Positions 48,656 to 60,595 of a stretch of 64,000 bases of DNA are shown here, in pieces. Source of the stretch: Stenopsyche tienmushanensis (lineage: Eukaryota; Arthropoda; Insecta; Trichoptera; Stenopsychidae); contig WACJ01000502.1 of the NCBI GenBank assembly GCA_008973525.1, forward strand, positions 248,001 through 312,000. Reading direction: 5' to 3'. A program made the position numbers and the translations under genes. Positions within the stretch are counted from its first letter, which is position 1; every line of letters starts with the position of its first letter. Below the pieces are notes generated by a model that searched no databases, was not told the origin of the DNA, and worked only from the letters and a program-made list of their open reading frames with translations.

Positions 48656-50058
48656 TCAATCATCGTCACTGCCTGATTCTGAAAGGCACAAGTCATCGTT
48701 GAGGAAAGTGTGAGGCATGGAAGCCTCCGGGGCACCCATCTTTACGCCATTTACACCACCTATATAAACAAATGTCAATTAAGAAGGAAAATATTTTCAT
48801 TAAATCAGATTAAACTATAAGACTTAATAACAACCATTCATGCTTGGTTTTGGATTGTGGCTCATTTGTTGCTGTTGCTGTTGTTGTTGTTGCTGCGGTT
48901 GATTAGTTTCAGCCTCACTATCGCTACCACCGCTATCACTATGATCACTATCACTGTTACTGCTTGAAGAGCTACTTGAAGAACTCAAAACACCCACTTC
49001 TGGTTCGCTCTAAAATATTAATATGATTATATAATCCATATTATAAGTGATAATATCATTCATTTATTTAGATGAATACCGGGGGAATCATTGAATTTCT
49101 TATATCCATAGGGGTGTGGCCATTTGTGGGCATTGGAGGGTGTTGTATACTAACAGGCTGTGATTCAACTTGAGAAAGCATCATATCGTCCAACGGTATC
49201 ATTGGCAAACTAGCAAGTGTACTTTGACCTGCATTTGCCGACCATCTAAAACAAAATACATATATTTTTGTCATTCATCGCTAGATAGCAGAATATTTAT
49301 AACGTCGATAATGCATTTAGCTTACGGAGCAGCTTGGGGAGGTGAAGTTCGATGCCTAGGCGGTGATACACGAATAGAGTTCGTATTGGTTCGCCTTCCT
49401 CCGGAAGTAACGGGCGTACGAGACGACGATCTTTGCGTACAATTATTAGCATCTATGGGAGTGTGTGGTCTTGGAGCAGATGTCGATACAGGAGCTGGTT
49501 TATGAGGTGGCTCTTGTCTGAAACAAATAATATATAAAATAAGATACTCGTGTATAATAATATGATAAATCGTGGCTTAAAACGTACCTCGTTTTTTTAA
49601 CTTGAATATTTCCAGAAAGTCGTTCCAAAATCATTTCTCCCGTTACTCGATCGATTATAAGAACACACTCCTTCTGATACGATCTTTGATTCCCTTTGAA
49701 GACAGTTTGGGGAACACCAGAGCTATCTATATTCACAAATGAAGCGATTAAAACTATGATAAATATGAACATATTTAAAAGCGCGTAATAGCTCACCCGT
49801 ATGAGGAACCGTTACAGTTACTTGATTGTTAGCACATACTTCTAGTGTAGCCATTTTATTTATATCAACCGACGCTGGCTTAAAATCACCTGCATACAAT
49901 CAACTCAATTTAGACTTATAAATTAAATCATATAATCAAATATAAAAATAGATTTAAATTATACATTTTAGAGTGTGAAATGATGATGCTTTGTTGGTGA
50001 AACTGGCTCCGATTTTCAACTCTCGCACTTCGTAATCTAGCTTTAACTTATCAGCCAT
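48656..50058 (-). CDS. Eaf: ELL-associated factor (EAF), 7 exons
   Basis: Exons in transcript order: 50058-49965, 49889-49797, 49726-49588, 49517-49326, 49245-49080, 49009-48835 and 48759-48656. All are GT-AG with closing phases, and the product has 320 residues. The first ~109 residues are the EAF domain, with [34 protein letters not shown] and GNIQVKKTR as conserved marks. This domain binds ELL, and EAF stimulates ELL-driven RNA polymerase II elongation within the super-elongation assembly in the nucleus. A Pro/Ser/Arg-rich linker follows. Exon 6 (from residue 229) encodes a serine and Ser/Asp run then a 10-residue poly-Q, and the acidic C-terminus (LSESGSDDD) resembles the transactivation tail of the family. 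Where human EAF has RYDFKPAS, this copy has KCDFKPAS across the exon 1/2 junction. The gene is convergent with mRpL38. Confidence 0.94.
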
Positions 50059-51345
50059 CTTGGTGTTGTTTCACGCCATTCAATCAATTAATACCTTAAA
50101 CAATATTAATTCATATTCAAATCGTTACTATTTATATGCCACTTAACAATACAAATAATAATGATATTGTTTGTGTATCGGTTAAACTACATTTAGATTT
50201 CCATCGAGTATATTTGCCGAGCTAATTTTTTTTTTTGGCAAAGAACCAATATGAGAATTGCGAACATAAGCTTGAAGTGCCAATGACAGTAAAGAAAAAA
50301 ACTCGTCAAAAGCATAGAAAGAAAATTCTTGATATTCTTAAAATAACATTAATAACGTGAATATAATTAGTACAGTAATAATATTATAAGCAATACAAAT
50401 CATTAGTTAACAGGTCAGTAAGAATTGCAGCACATGTATTAAAAATAAATAAATTTCTAGACATTTACAATCTCCAAACATCAATAAAATGCGCTTTCGT
50501 TGTATTTTATACATGAAATAATGAAGTTTCATATTTAGCTAATATTCTTCAAAAATACGAAAACTGCAATAAAAAGAGATCCTCATAGCAGTTATGAAAA
50601 CATTTTATTTGTTGTAAATAGAGTTGTAATGTGATTAATTAAATTATTATTTTATTAATGAAAATCAACATACTATAATTAACTTATGTTAATCTTATGC
50701 TTACTTAAACAATAAACAATTAATAATTGAAGAACTTATCGTTCGTAATTATAGAAGCAGTCATATCGGAAAATTAATGTAAAAGAAAAAGTACACCAAC
50801 ATACTGAACATGCTACTACTAACTGTAAAATTTAAATTGTAAGAAACCAATGTTGCTAATCGTATAGTATTACAGCATAGCGAGACATCCTTTTTTAACA
50901 TCATCTAAACGAGCATAAAATCATATTTATGGTAGAGGGGGGTTGAAAAAAAATACTGAACATTTATAATTTCTTAAATTAACTTTCTAGAATGCTTTTA
51001 ATTCTAAGGATCACTAACCTTGAGACGCCAGCTATCAGAGGGAATCCATCATAAATTCATTTATCGGGATGATTTTATTTCTAATGAAAATATCGATGTA
51101 CGTTACCATTTCAACGTAGATACAAAAATTTGAAAAATGTCACTAAAATTATGTCTCTACAAATTAACGACGATAAGAAATTAAACGGAAGAGTACTGCA
51201 TAGTATATTTCCTTGATTGTCATCTCCGTTCCCAACTATTATACCTATATTTGAAAAAAATTAGCTTTGTAGTTTCCTTTTAGATGAAAAGTCTTGATTA
51301 AATCAAAACAATGCATTAAATTTCATTAATGACAAACATTGAGCA
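50059..51345. other. AT-rich intergenic DNA upstream of Eaf
   Basis: Presumed Eaf 5' UTR and promoter on the minus strand near 50060-50300, without recognisable TATA or other elements. The remainder shows no gene or paired repeats. Confidence 0.4.
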
Positions 51346-51860
51346 TTAACCCTTTCGGATCGGAGAGCGGACACGCTACGGTCTAATGTAAATCACTGTT
51401 GATAGCACACAATATTCGTTAATTTCTTCGGAATATTCCTTAATGTTCAACATACATGGCATCTGCTTTCTGTTATTCAGCTATTTTTACCAATTAATAT
51501 TTTTTTAAAGGAGTAGGTTTTGCAAAGGAGTGGTGATACTCGGCTAATGACGTCACTCCAGAATAGTCAAGGGTGAATAACAAAATTAGTCAACGATCAA
51601 AATGATCCGAATACCTTAATTTACAAAACAAACTCCTGTTCACAAGATAACACGAACAATCGAGCTTCGACTTCAAGACAATTATTTTGTTGTTAATAGC
51701 TTATCCGACGATAAGTATGCACATTTGAGAGTTTTTATAAAAATATATATGTATATTGAAAATGTTTAGATGTATATCTTTACGGCATGACTTGCACGAG
51801 TGTATGATGAGATGCAAGACACCCGTCTCTGTCTCACGATTTCCGATCCGATAGGGTTAA
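51346..51860. mobile_element. Short piggyBac-like non-autonomous element, copy B (complete ends)
   Basis: Both ends are present: TTAACCCTTTCGGATCGGA on the left and, on the other strand, TTAACCCTATCGGATCGGA on the right. This gives inverted repeats of about 19 bases with one mismatch, abutting TTAA, the piggyBac target. The 515-bp interior has no intact frame. It matches copy A at 47264-47832 closely, so the pair defines a family with no autonomous member in the window. Confidence 0.88.
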
Positions 51861-52373
51861 AAGTAAATACAATTTCAACATAAAGTGTCGTCATATAAAA
51901 TATTTTGTTTAAATGTTATTACAAACTAGAATATAAACTTGTTACATCAAAGTTATGGAGAAATATACATCATTGAGAAATGAGTGTTCTTTTCCATATG
52001 GCTATTATGAGGAAAATGTTATTTTATTAAATTAATGCCTTTTTGTATAACCTTTCATTATCTGAAATCGCATTATTATATAAATTTTTAACATCTTTGA
52101 TGTGTTAATGAGTTGAAATATGATGAAAACGAGGTGCCTCATATAGAAAATATTCGTTATTCCACATGTTTCTTTCAAATATCTTAGCAAAAGACATGCA
52201 CAATCTGTACAAAAATAACATATGGAACAGTTTTATTTAAATTAACATTTACGATTCAAATACTTTTTTTAAGATTTACAGAATGCTCAATATGCTTTTT
52301 AATCGTTATGATCTGAAATATAATTTCTCCAATTCTGATATATTTAACACATTGTATGCAGGTCTGTTTAGAT

Positions 52374-53101
52374 CAGTAGTTCCTAACCAGGGGGTAATTA
52401 ATAAAATGGCTATTCTGCGGGGGTAATGACGCTGTTATTTTTTGCTATATAGATACAGTAATAGAATGACAGATGAGCGTCATGTGACTTGCAGTCTCTT
52501 CCAAAAGTCTCTCACTGTGTTTTAATTCCTTTCTAGCAATCCTTCTCGCAAGTAGAGGGACGAAGGCCCACCGCCTAACTCTAATTCTAACAGTATTTTA
52601 AATGAAATGACTTCTACTTCTGGAAAAAAGCGCTTGTATAAAGAAGCATTTCTACAATGGGGTTTCACAAATATTGTTGACAGGAATATAGAAAAGTCTG
52701 TTATATGTAATAACGTTCTTGGTTCAGAGAACATGAAACCGAGCAAACTAAAAGAACATTTCAAGAATGTTCATAAGGAGTTGGCAGTTAAGGATTTCAA
52801 GTGGGATTTCAAAACTATTAGCTCTGTACATTTTGGCGAAAAGTAGATGCTGAATATCCTATTATAGCTGACAGCTCTAAGAATGTTCGTTGGGTGAAAC
52901 TAAACCTAACATTAAAAAAAATTGCAAATGCAAAATAATTTCAACTTTCACATTAACCATCATTAATTAATCAAGGAAGTATGTTAAAAATGTAATTTCG
53001 TATAGTTTTGTGCAATTTCATGATGAAATTTTAAAAGGGGGTAAAAGCAGTATCCCTGATAGGCTACAGGGGTAATGAGACAAAAAGGTTAGGAACCACT
53101 G
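52374..53101 (+). mobile_element. hAT element with BED-finger transposase remnant
   Basis: The left end CAGTAGTTCCTAACCAGGGG and the right end (other strand) CAGTGGTTCCTAACCTTTTT are hAT inverted repeats. Flanking 8-mers GTTTAGAT and GGTTGGAT match at six positions, as expected of an old target duplication. The + strand frame 52607-52846 encodes KKRLYKEAFLQWGFTNIVD, an altered CxxC position (VICNNV), and SKLKEHFKNVH. This is the N-terminal BED-type zinc finger of ZBED-like hAT transposases. The catalytic part is missing, so the element is an internal-deletion derivative. Confidence 0.85.
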
Positions 53102-53816
53102 GGTTGGATGAGTGATGACACCTGGTAAAAATGATTTCAAGGCTATTTAAAAATTATACCATATATCGATAGATAGGTCGTTCAATAAAAATAGCATTAA
53201 TAGATGTTTCTAGTCAAATTAAAAGAATTGGGATCACAATCATCCGCAATCGCCTTGAGTTTTACGTTGACGGAGATTAGTTTTCCGCGTTCAAGAGTGG
53301 CGCGCCGAGGACTATAATCCTCGTCTCCCGCATACAATGTGTCAATTGAAAAGATCCAATACGCCAATTTAAAAAATCAACAGGGCTTATCGTCTTTGTT
53401 GTATGACATTAATTTGTATTGAATTTGGAGTATAAATATAGCTAATAGATAAACAAACAATTCGTTGTTAAAATATAGATTAACACATTAGATACGGGGA
53501 AACTTCACACACATTTGCCCATAGTTTTTGATCACAGTATTTTGGAAATATCAATTAAAATAAATAGCTGTGTGGTTCATAAAAATATGCTTCTCGTAAG
53601 TAATGTGTTAATATTGGTGTTCAGACACGTTTGCAAAAATTAAATCTAAAACATGTGCCAAATACTGTAACAATACAAATCAATGAAGTTAAATAACAGG
53701 AAATTCATTGAATAAAATTTATAATATAAAAATAACTTACAATAGGTATTTACATAGGACAAAACTTATACAATGGTAACAACATATGGTTTGAATTAAA
53801 AATATGCATAAAAAAA

Positions 53817-54436
53817 TAAGGGGTACCGAAAAAGAAAGTCGTTTTTAAATGCTCATATTTTTTTTCAATACACACAATATTACAAAATGTAATTTCAATC
53901 GTTTGAAATCACATTTTTCCACCTCTCCGGCAATATGTGGCATAAAACACCGTGGGCTTTGCACAAATATATTCTGATCGTCCATTTTATACCTCGTCAT
54001 ACGTTTTCAATAATACTACATAGCCCATAACATATGGAAATCTGACAGAGCAATGTCTGAAGAATAAGAGGGATGTCGAATTGCCTTCCATTCAAGGCGA
54101 TTTCAAGATTCCATTTTTAGAAGTTGTTCGCATGTATTAATGCAATTGCTTAGTGCGTGCGGCACCCATCTTCCTTGTTATCCACAACTTCTCGATTTTT
54201 TATAGATGTTCTAGAACACTCAACCATGAGTAATATTTTCAATAGATGCCGTTAGATCACTTTCAATTTCAGCAGTCAGTATGGTGTCATCCATCTGATG
54301 CAGGTCTTCCATGTCCAGGGCTATTTTTCCAATCGAAATTTCTAGAACCACTTTTGAAATATATTTTAATGTCACCTGTTGCAGTTTCTTTTTTGTATAG
54401 TCACCGAAAACGACATTTTTTTTTCGTTACTCCTTA
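53817..54436 (-). mobile_element. Internally deleted mariner, third subfamily
   Basis: Ends at TA form inverted repeats: TAAGGGGTACCGAAAAAGAA and, from the right, TAAGGAGTAACGAAAAAAAA, followed by (A)GTCGTTTT. The minus strand encodes SDIALSDFHMLWAM, the decayed form of the PDLAPSDYHLFRSM motif of mariner transposases, then a region like the C-terminal end. It is 620 bp, about half of a full element, with many stops. Confidence 0.75.
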
Positions 54437-55222
54437 TATTATTATCCTATTTAGTTATGCATTTTTATTCTATAAATAAAAAATATACGATAAATCAACG
54501 TTAATGTCAGTTTGAATATCATAGCATATGTTCACATCCTAGTCTATTATAATTGAAAAGCAGCATACGATAGAGTTTTCAAGTATTTTAATACTTAGAC
54601 GTTGTAAATAAGAGCAAATGATGATCGTAATTTTAAATTTTAGTTTAATATATAATCAATACTGTCTTATTTTAACGTATAATGTGGTTCATAAAAGTTT
54701 TTTTTTAATATGCTAATAACGAAATGTGTCATATAGGTTATGGAGCGCGTTTAATTATTGCATAAAATGTCATTAAAACTAGTTGTTTTCATCGATTGTT
54801 TAATGAACGACGATTATTTGTTGTAGTTTAAATTTATCTAGACTTTAAATAGATTGTAGGAATTTGAGCCAACGTTAGAATTTTTTTTAACCTTCGTATT
54901 TGGCAATCTGATTGATTTTGTTGACGCAATAAACATAAGAAGAAATACAGTCTTTCATATAGTTGTTTTTCGAAAGAGAATTACTACACATTACTGTCAG
55001 AGAGAGAATTACTACACATTATTTAGACAATATGGGGAGATTGTCAACATATCAATGTAGATAATGGTGGCGTATGGACGAGAACAATTTTATGTTTAAC
55101 GTTGGTAAAGTAGCACAAATGATTAACATATGGACTAATAATTTTTACTATCATATTTGAAATTATAAAGCGAATATAAAACCGAATTCAATCTTACAGG
55201 ATAACTTCTACTAACGAAGATA
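54437..55222. other. AT-rich spacer with a small tandem repeat
   Basis: Apart from an 18-bp repeat, GAGAATTACTACACATTA, at 54976-54993 and 55004-55021 (28-bp period), nothing is recognised. Confidence 0.5.
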
Positions 55223-55636
55223 ATGTATGGATGGAAAGCTTCTTCGACCTTAGAGGAGCTGTTGACATATGACGGAAAATATGTTAACTGTCAACGTGAC
55301 GTTTTTGGCGGAATTTTGAACTGGCACGCGTCTGATAATATTCGTAAGATAAAACTGAATATAGGCGCCAAGGGAAGGTACGCGGGGGGCGACGTGGCAA
55401 TTAGAAAAGCTCTTATCGGTAAAGCCAAGCGTCGGGAGCTCTTTCTGCCGTCCTCACCTGGTCGACAGGACTCTGCATGGCGGAGTGAGAGCCACTGGGT
55501 GGGGGGCGTACGGCTAAACCAGCCGACTCAGCCTCACATATGGACGGGTGGTCACTGCGCCCGCTGCGCCCACTGCGCCCATAACCCGACCACCTGCCCC
55601 TACCACTTTCCACAACACCGACCACAACGACGATAA
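55223..55636 (+). CDS. Hypothetical 137-codon open frame with GC-rich 3' half
   Basis: I do not recognise this protein. The ATG at 55223 opens an uninterrupted frame whose first ~45 codons have ordinary composition (including LEELLTYDGKYVNCQRDVFG). The second half is GC-rich and gives a Cys/His/Pro-rich tail with a short repeated unit (HCARCAHCAH). Composition changes within the frame at about 55370 and returns at about 55640, so the frame may simply run through a GC-rich insertion such as an LTR or SINE. No splice partner was evident. A weak candidate gene at best. Confidence 0.2.
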   Translation: MYGWKASSTLEELLTYDGKYVNCQRDVFGGILNWHASDNIRKIKLNIGAKGRYAGGDVAIRKALIGKAKRRELFLPSSPGRQDSAWRSESHWVGGVRLNQPTQPHIWTGGHCARCAHCAHNPTTCPYHFPQHRPQRR

Positions 55637-55639
55637 GGC

Positions 55640-57222
55640 GAACGACGTTTATGGCTTTTTTCTCTTTTTCTTTTGAACCAAGACTTCAAAATCCACCCAC
55701 TCTGAAATACAGATGTGAATTCGAACATTTTATTCCAAATTTAAAACAAATGAAAAAATAATTTTAAATTTAACCGCTAAAAAAAATCGTTCATTATATT
55801 TTATTTAAATTTAAAAATATTTAAATACATATTAGCACAATATTAATTAGAATATTTTTAATATTAGCGATATGAAAAATTTTAAAATCAAAATAATATT
55901 ATTCAGAAAAGTAATTATATTTTCCGTGTTGCGTTTAACTTTACACCACTTAAAAAGATTTCAAAATTAACCATAACCAGAGGAGAGCAATTTAAGTAAA
56001 CGCTTAATTTTTGTTGATTATTTCATTCGAAATAAGCTTTGAAAATTCTATAAATGTTATGCTCTGAAAGTGGACTATATTTTAAGATTTAAAAAAATAT
56101 TCAGCTTTACAATTATATAATTACAATAGACACCGAAAGCGTGTGATTTCATCATGTAATATATTTCAATGAAGCATTGCAATATATTTAAAATCACTTC
56201 TCGCCTTACACAATGCATCGATTTAGCAATTCATATCGTATAAATCAAGATTTAGAAATGCAAGAATAGATATGAAATATATTTTAATAACGATTTAATA
56301 TAAATGCCGATATAATCTTAAAAATTATATGATGAATTATGAGAATTGATATTTTATTCAAATGAGCTATCTTTAGAAAATCAATTTGTATTAAATGGCC
56401 GTATTATACTATTGTTCATAAATCATTATCATATCAACGGGGTTTATTTAATGCAGTCGGGTAAAAGGTTTCATAAGAATTGTTCATAGATTAGATTGTT
56501 CAGCTTAAAGGCTTCCAAGAATTCAATTGAAAATAAACAATGAACATGAATATTGGGAAATATTTAAAATGTTTTATCAGAAATATCAAAGGATTATATT
56601 TTATTTCTGGAATAAATGAATTCTTGCGAATATATCAGTTGAATCGATTATTTTTAAAGCCGTATGTAAAATATTAATCAAAAAAGATTATAACGATTTC
56701 AATATATATTTATTTTAAATTAACACCGAGGCATATTTTTAATAATAACTTCTCATATATCATGGTATTTATTTAGATTAGATATATATTCATTGTTTCA
56801 AATAATCAACTGGTGTCTATATTTTTAGAATTTAGATATAATATTGTTTGACATCTGTCTCCAAGGAATATATTTATAAAAAATATTTTAACTAGTTTTA
56901 ATATTAGCGTTATATACCATCATTTATTGATATCAGGAAAAATAATATATCTTGTATTTTTATTTGTTTCGAGAAATATTTCTTGCTCGTCTTCAACAGC
57001 GCGATTTTTCTTTTATGCTCTTCAATTTGAGTGCTTGGACCACAAATAAAAACAAAAATTATTTTAGAGCCTACTGGCGGATATTGAACAATCTCGCTAG
57101 CTTTTGTGCGGACGTAAATAGATAATAAATCTGACATAAAATTGACGAGAGAGTCTTTTCACATAAAAATAACCCTGTTTTCCTCTCGTATTATTTTGTC
57201 GTTGCGCGCTTTTCTCACCACC
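55640..57222. other. AT-rich intergenic region upstream of Pcmt
   Basis: No gene. The last ~100 bases before 57223 are less AT-rich and include a pyrimidine-rich stretch, the probable Pcmt 5' UTR. Confidence 0.45.
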
Positions 57223-60200
57223 ATGGCTTGGCGCAGCCATGGAAAAGACAATCTCGACATGGTCAAAAATCTAAGAGGTTCGTAGCGTGTTGATTTGAAT
57301 AAGAATCTCAATATTCCTGTTTTCCGCTATTTAAACTTGTTGATTTCGAGATGATTTTTTCTTCTTTTTATCAATCGATGTACTTTTTGTATGCGTGCAA
57401 TGCGCAATTGCAGGCATAGCAGATTGTCGGTCTATTGATTTTCTATTGCATCGAATGCAATAAAGTGACCTAGACAACTTTCGCCAATTCGAAATGACTT
57501 TCATCATAGAAATGGGTTTTTAATTAGAATCAAACAAATAGTAATCATTGTGTTGCTCAAAATTTTGACTGTGTGTGTGTTTTATTTGCTTTTTGATTTC
57601 AGCTAATCGAGTAATCCAATCCGACAGGGTGGAACAGGTGATGGCCTCTGTCGACAGAAAAAATTACACTGAGAGATCACCATACACTGATGCTCCGCAG
57701 CCCATCGGCTACTCCGTCACGATTAGTGCTCCTCATATGGTAACATTATTTCATAAAATTAAAACATATGTTGATTCAAACATTTTTTTTTCTAATGAAT
57801 TATTACAAAAATATTGTTTTTTTATACATCTTTTTTTTTATTTATTATTTTGTTGAAACTTTGTATTTCACAGGTCGTAAAATAAATAAATATTTATTTA
57901 CAACTTTTTACTAAAATTTAGGTAATTATTGGATTAATCCTAGATAATTTGTAATAACATCTTTATTTTTTAGTTTGAAATTTCGTAATAATTGACAATA
58001 ATTATAATTTTAGCATGCTCACGTTCTGGAATACCTGAAAGATCATTTAAGGGAAGGTGATAGAGCTCTCGACGTGGGATCGGGCTCCGGCTATTTGACT
58101 GCATGCATGGGGCTCATGGTCGGTGAAACCGGGCGGGTAGTCGGTATTGAGCATATACCCGACTTGGTAAGGACTGCTGAAGAGAATATAAAAGCAGACC
58201 ATCCTGAATTAATCGAGCAAAAGAGAGTTTCATTTGTAGGTTGGGAAAATACAATATTTTCATATTAATACTTTATAATAACAGCAATTTTTCAATGCTT
58301 TCGTATGATGGATGGAATCTACTTTCAAGGACAAAGAACTTTCAAGTTTGATTTCTGTTAAGCTTTATCCTTATTTATTCTTATTTTTTACTGGATTTCT
58401 TCATTATTTTTACATCTTATGCATCTATTTATTATAGATCTATTTATTTCACCACTTGACTTGCCTGCTGTCTTTAAAACTGCGTCATTCTTGAATACAT
58501 TTTGACATTTATTCCATTCACAAGTGTTTCTTTTTCTTTATGCCATGTAACAGTATGTTGACATTGTTTCACAATTCTAATCAAAATTCTTCCCTTAAAC
58601 ATTTGAACTTCAATATTCAGCTGTTTTGGATATCTGTTTGGTGAGGCGCAGCTCTATCATCCATAATATCTGGACATTTTTTCTATTTTGCTCTTTTTAT
58701 CTATGAAATTATGTATAATTTCTTGAAACCATTTGATTACCAGTCGAGAATTGCACGTGGTTTTTATTTTATTTGACCATTCTACTTTACATGAATCAAC
58801 ACTGATTAACACTGTCCGTTTTTATAATATATACTAAGTTGTTCAATCCCTCTTTTCATTGTCATCGCTCAAACATTGAGCCGACCTAGCTGGCATAAGC
58901 CTGCAATAAAATAAAGACAAAAATATTTTCGACAGATTGTAAAATTTAAATAACCCACCTGATCGATCTTTTTCGGACAACTTCGTTTTGTATTGAGAAT
59001 TCGTAATCATTCTGTAGATATTTTTGGGTGTGGCGTCCGATTGTGAGGCATTCATTTGTCATGTCAGTGATCTGAAAAGCGGCCCAGTTTGACACACAGA
59101 CCGTGTGGTCACTCTGTCCTCTTTTAGGACTTTTTGCAGCATTATCTGGGATACATGCGTACCCGGAGCCTTTTATGATCTGTACAATTATGGAAGTCCT
59201 CTCAGAGGCTAATTTAAATAGGTGGCTTGCGCCAAACGAGGTCGCAAACGAATTTAGACTTCCTCCCCCCCCCACCCATAAAAACTATATATTTATTAAT
59301 CTTACTAATTTATCCAACTTATCTAGTTCTTTAGTTTTAAGTTACAAAATCTAGCTAGTTTCTCCCCTGTGCTCAGAGCGCAAGTGGCAACTCGTAGTTG
59401 AGAATGAGCGTGTCCTTGCGGACATAGATATTAAATTCAGGTTTTGCACCTTGCTGTGCACTTTTGTCGGGCGGATTGATATGGTCCCAGATAACGAGAT
59501 CAATAAACACTTCGGGTTAGCGGAGGGTCTCCATGTTCCTCTGCCTCAGATGTGAAGTGATAAATCCATGTTTCATCTTTTCATGTTTGAGCTTTTTTTG
59601 CAATACAATTGCAAGACCTGAACTGTGCCATCCATATTTGTGCCATATTATGATATAAGCTTTTATCAGACCAGATTTGTCTTTTACACCCTAAATAGTT
59701 TTATAAATTATTAAAAATATTATCATTTATAATAAATCCATTCTTTTTTTATATGTATTCCTGCTTTATTCATTTTTTTATCACGAACATTATCGTCAGA
59801 TTCACTATAAATAGTTTGAAGCTGGCGCGACATACACACAACAAAACCTTTGAAGCGCAAAAGGTTAAAGCGGGAATAAAATAATTTTTAACATTTTAAA
59901 TACATTACGATTATTTAATTTTTTGATCACCTATGAATTAACAGTACCAATGTTAAATCTGCGACTGCACAATGCTCTTCATACATTACAGAAATTATAA
60001 TATTTTCATCTGCATATTCAAATTGTATAAAAACGCACGAATTATTCAGCGCACATAGTGTTTAAAATTTACAGAAGATTTCTATTCTGTATGTATTATT
60101 ATAAAGTGCATAATATTCATATTAATTATAATTTTATATTACGTTTTTAGTCGGTGACGGCAGGTTAGGATATGATGAATTCGCACCATACAGTGCTATA

Positions 60201-60595
60201 CACGTTGGAGCGGCTGCATCTGTAATGCCGGAAGCGGTAAAAAAATAACAAAACATATCAATTTTTGGATATATATTATAGAATGTATTAAATTGAATAA
60301 TCATTTCTTCTTGTTAGCTGATTGATCAGTTGAGATTAGGCGGTCGGTTGATAATTCCAGTTGGGCCCCCTGGTGATCAACAGCTCTTACAGGTGTTTCT
60401 TTTTAATATAAATAATGAATATATCTTTTTATCAATAGATTCTATTTAAATCTAAGATGAATTATTGCCTTTTTTTATAACAATGCGTTAATCTCTTAGG
60501 TTGATAAATTAATGGATGGAACTGTGAGCCAACAAGCATTGATGGATGTCTGCTATGTTCCATTGACTGATAAGGAATTGCAATACTCCGAATGA
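57223..60595 (+). CDS. Pcmt: Protein-L-isoaspartate (D-aspartate) O-methyltransferase, 6 exons
   Basis: Exons 57223-57277, 57603-57739, 58014-58239, 60151-60236, 60318-60392 and 60500-60595 have closing phases and yield 224 residues, the usual family length (~226). The cytosolic enzyme methylates isoaspartyl residues in aged proteins with S-adenosylmethionine, starting their repair. Visible motifs are [18 protein letters not shown] at the N-terminus and TISAPHM at residues 58-64 (substrate-binding loop). [14 protein letters not shown] from residue 84 is the glycine-rich SAM motif [21 protein letters not shown] is across exons 3-4, and [12 protein letters not shown] and [10 protein letters not shown] near the end. 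The start ATG context CCACCATGG is strong. An AATAAA lies at 61037-61042. Intron 3 (1.9 kb) contains a repeat also found at 63126. Confidence 0.96.
58950..59275 (-). repeat. Interspersed repeat, copy 1 (in Pcmt intron 3)
   Basis: This aligns over about 250 bases with 63126-63398. The minus-strand frames of both give TNECL.I.RHT and, further on, SF.TSF.ASHL..L.SE. The alignment includes the DNA blocks CTGAAAAGCGG/CCGAAAAGCGG, TTTTTGCAGCATT, ATGCGTA.CCGG.GCC and TCAGAGG.TAA..TA.ATAGGTGGCT. The open frames extend 109 and 90 codons but differ at their ends, so coding is doubtful. Family unknown; it could be a SINE or the non-coding end of a larger element. Confidence 0.65.

Noticed and set aside
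52607..52846. Stand-alone BED zinc-finger gene
   Set aside because: It lies between hAT inverted repeats, has a damaged CxxC and lacks the rest of the transposase, so it is part of a dead hAT element.
58074..58268. Separate short methyltransferase gene
   Set aside because: It is exon 3 of Pcmt read into the intron; the full six-exon model explains it.
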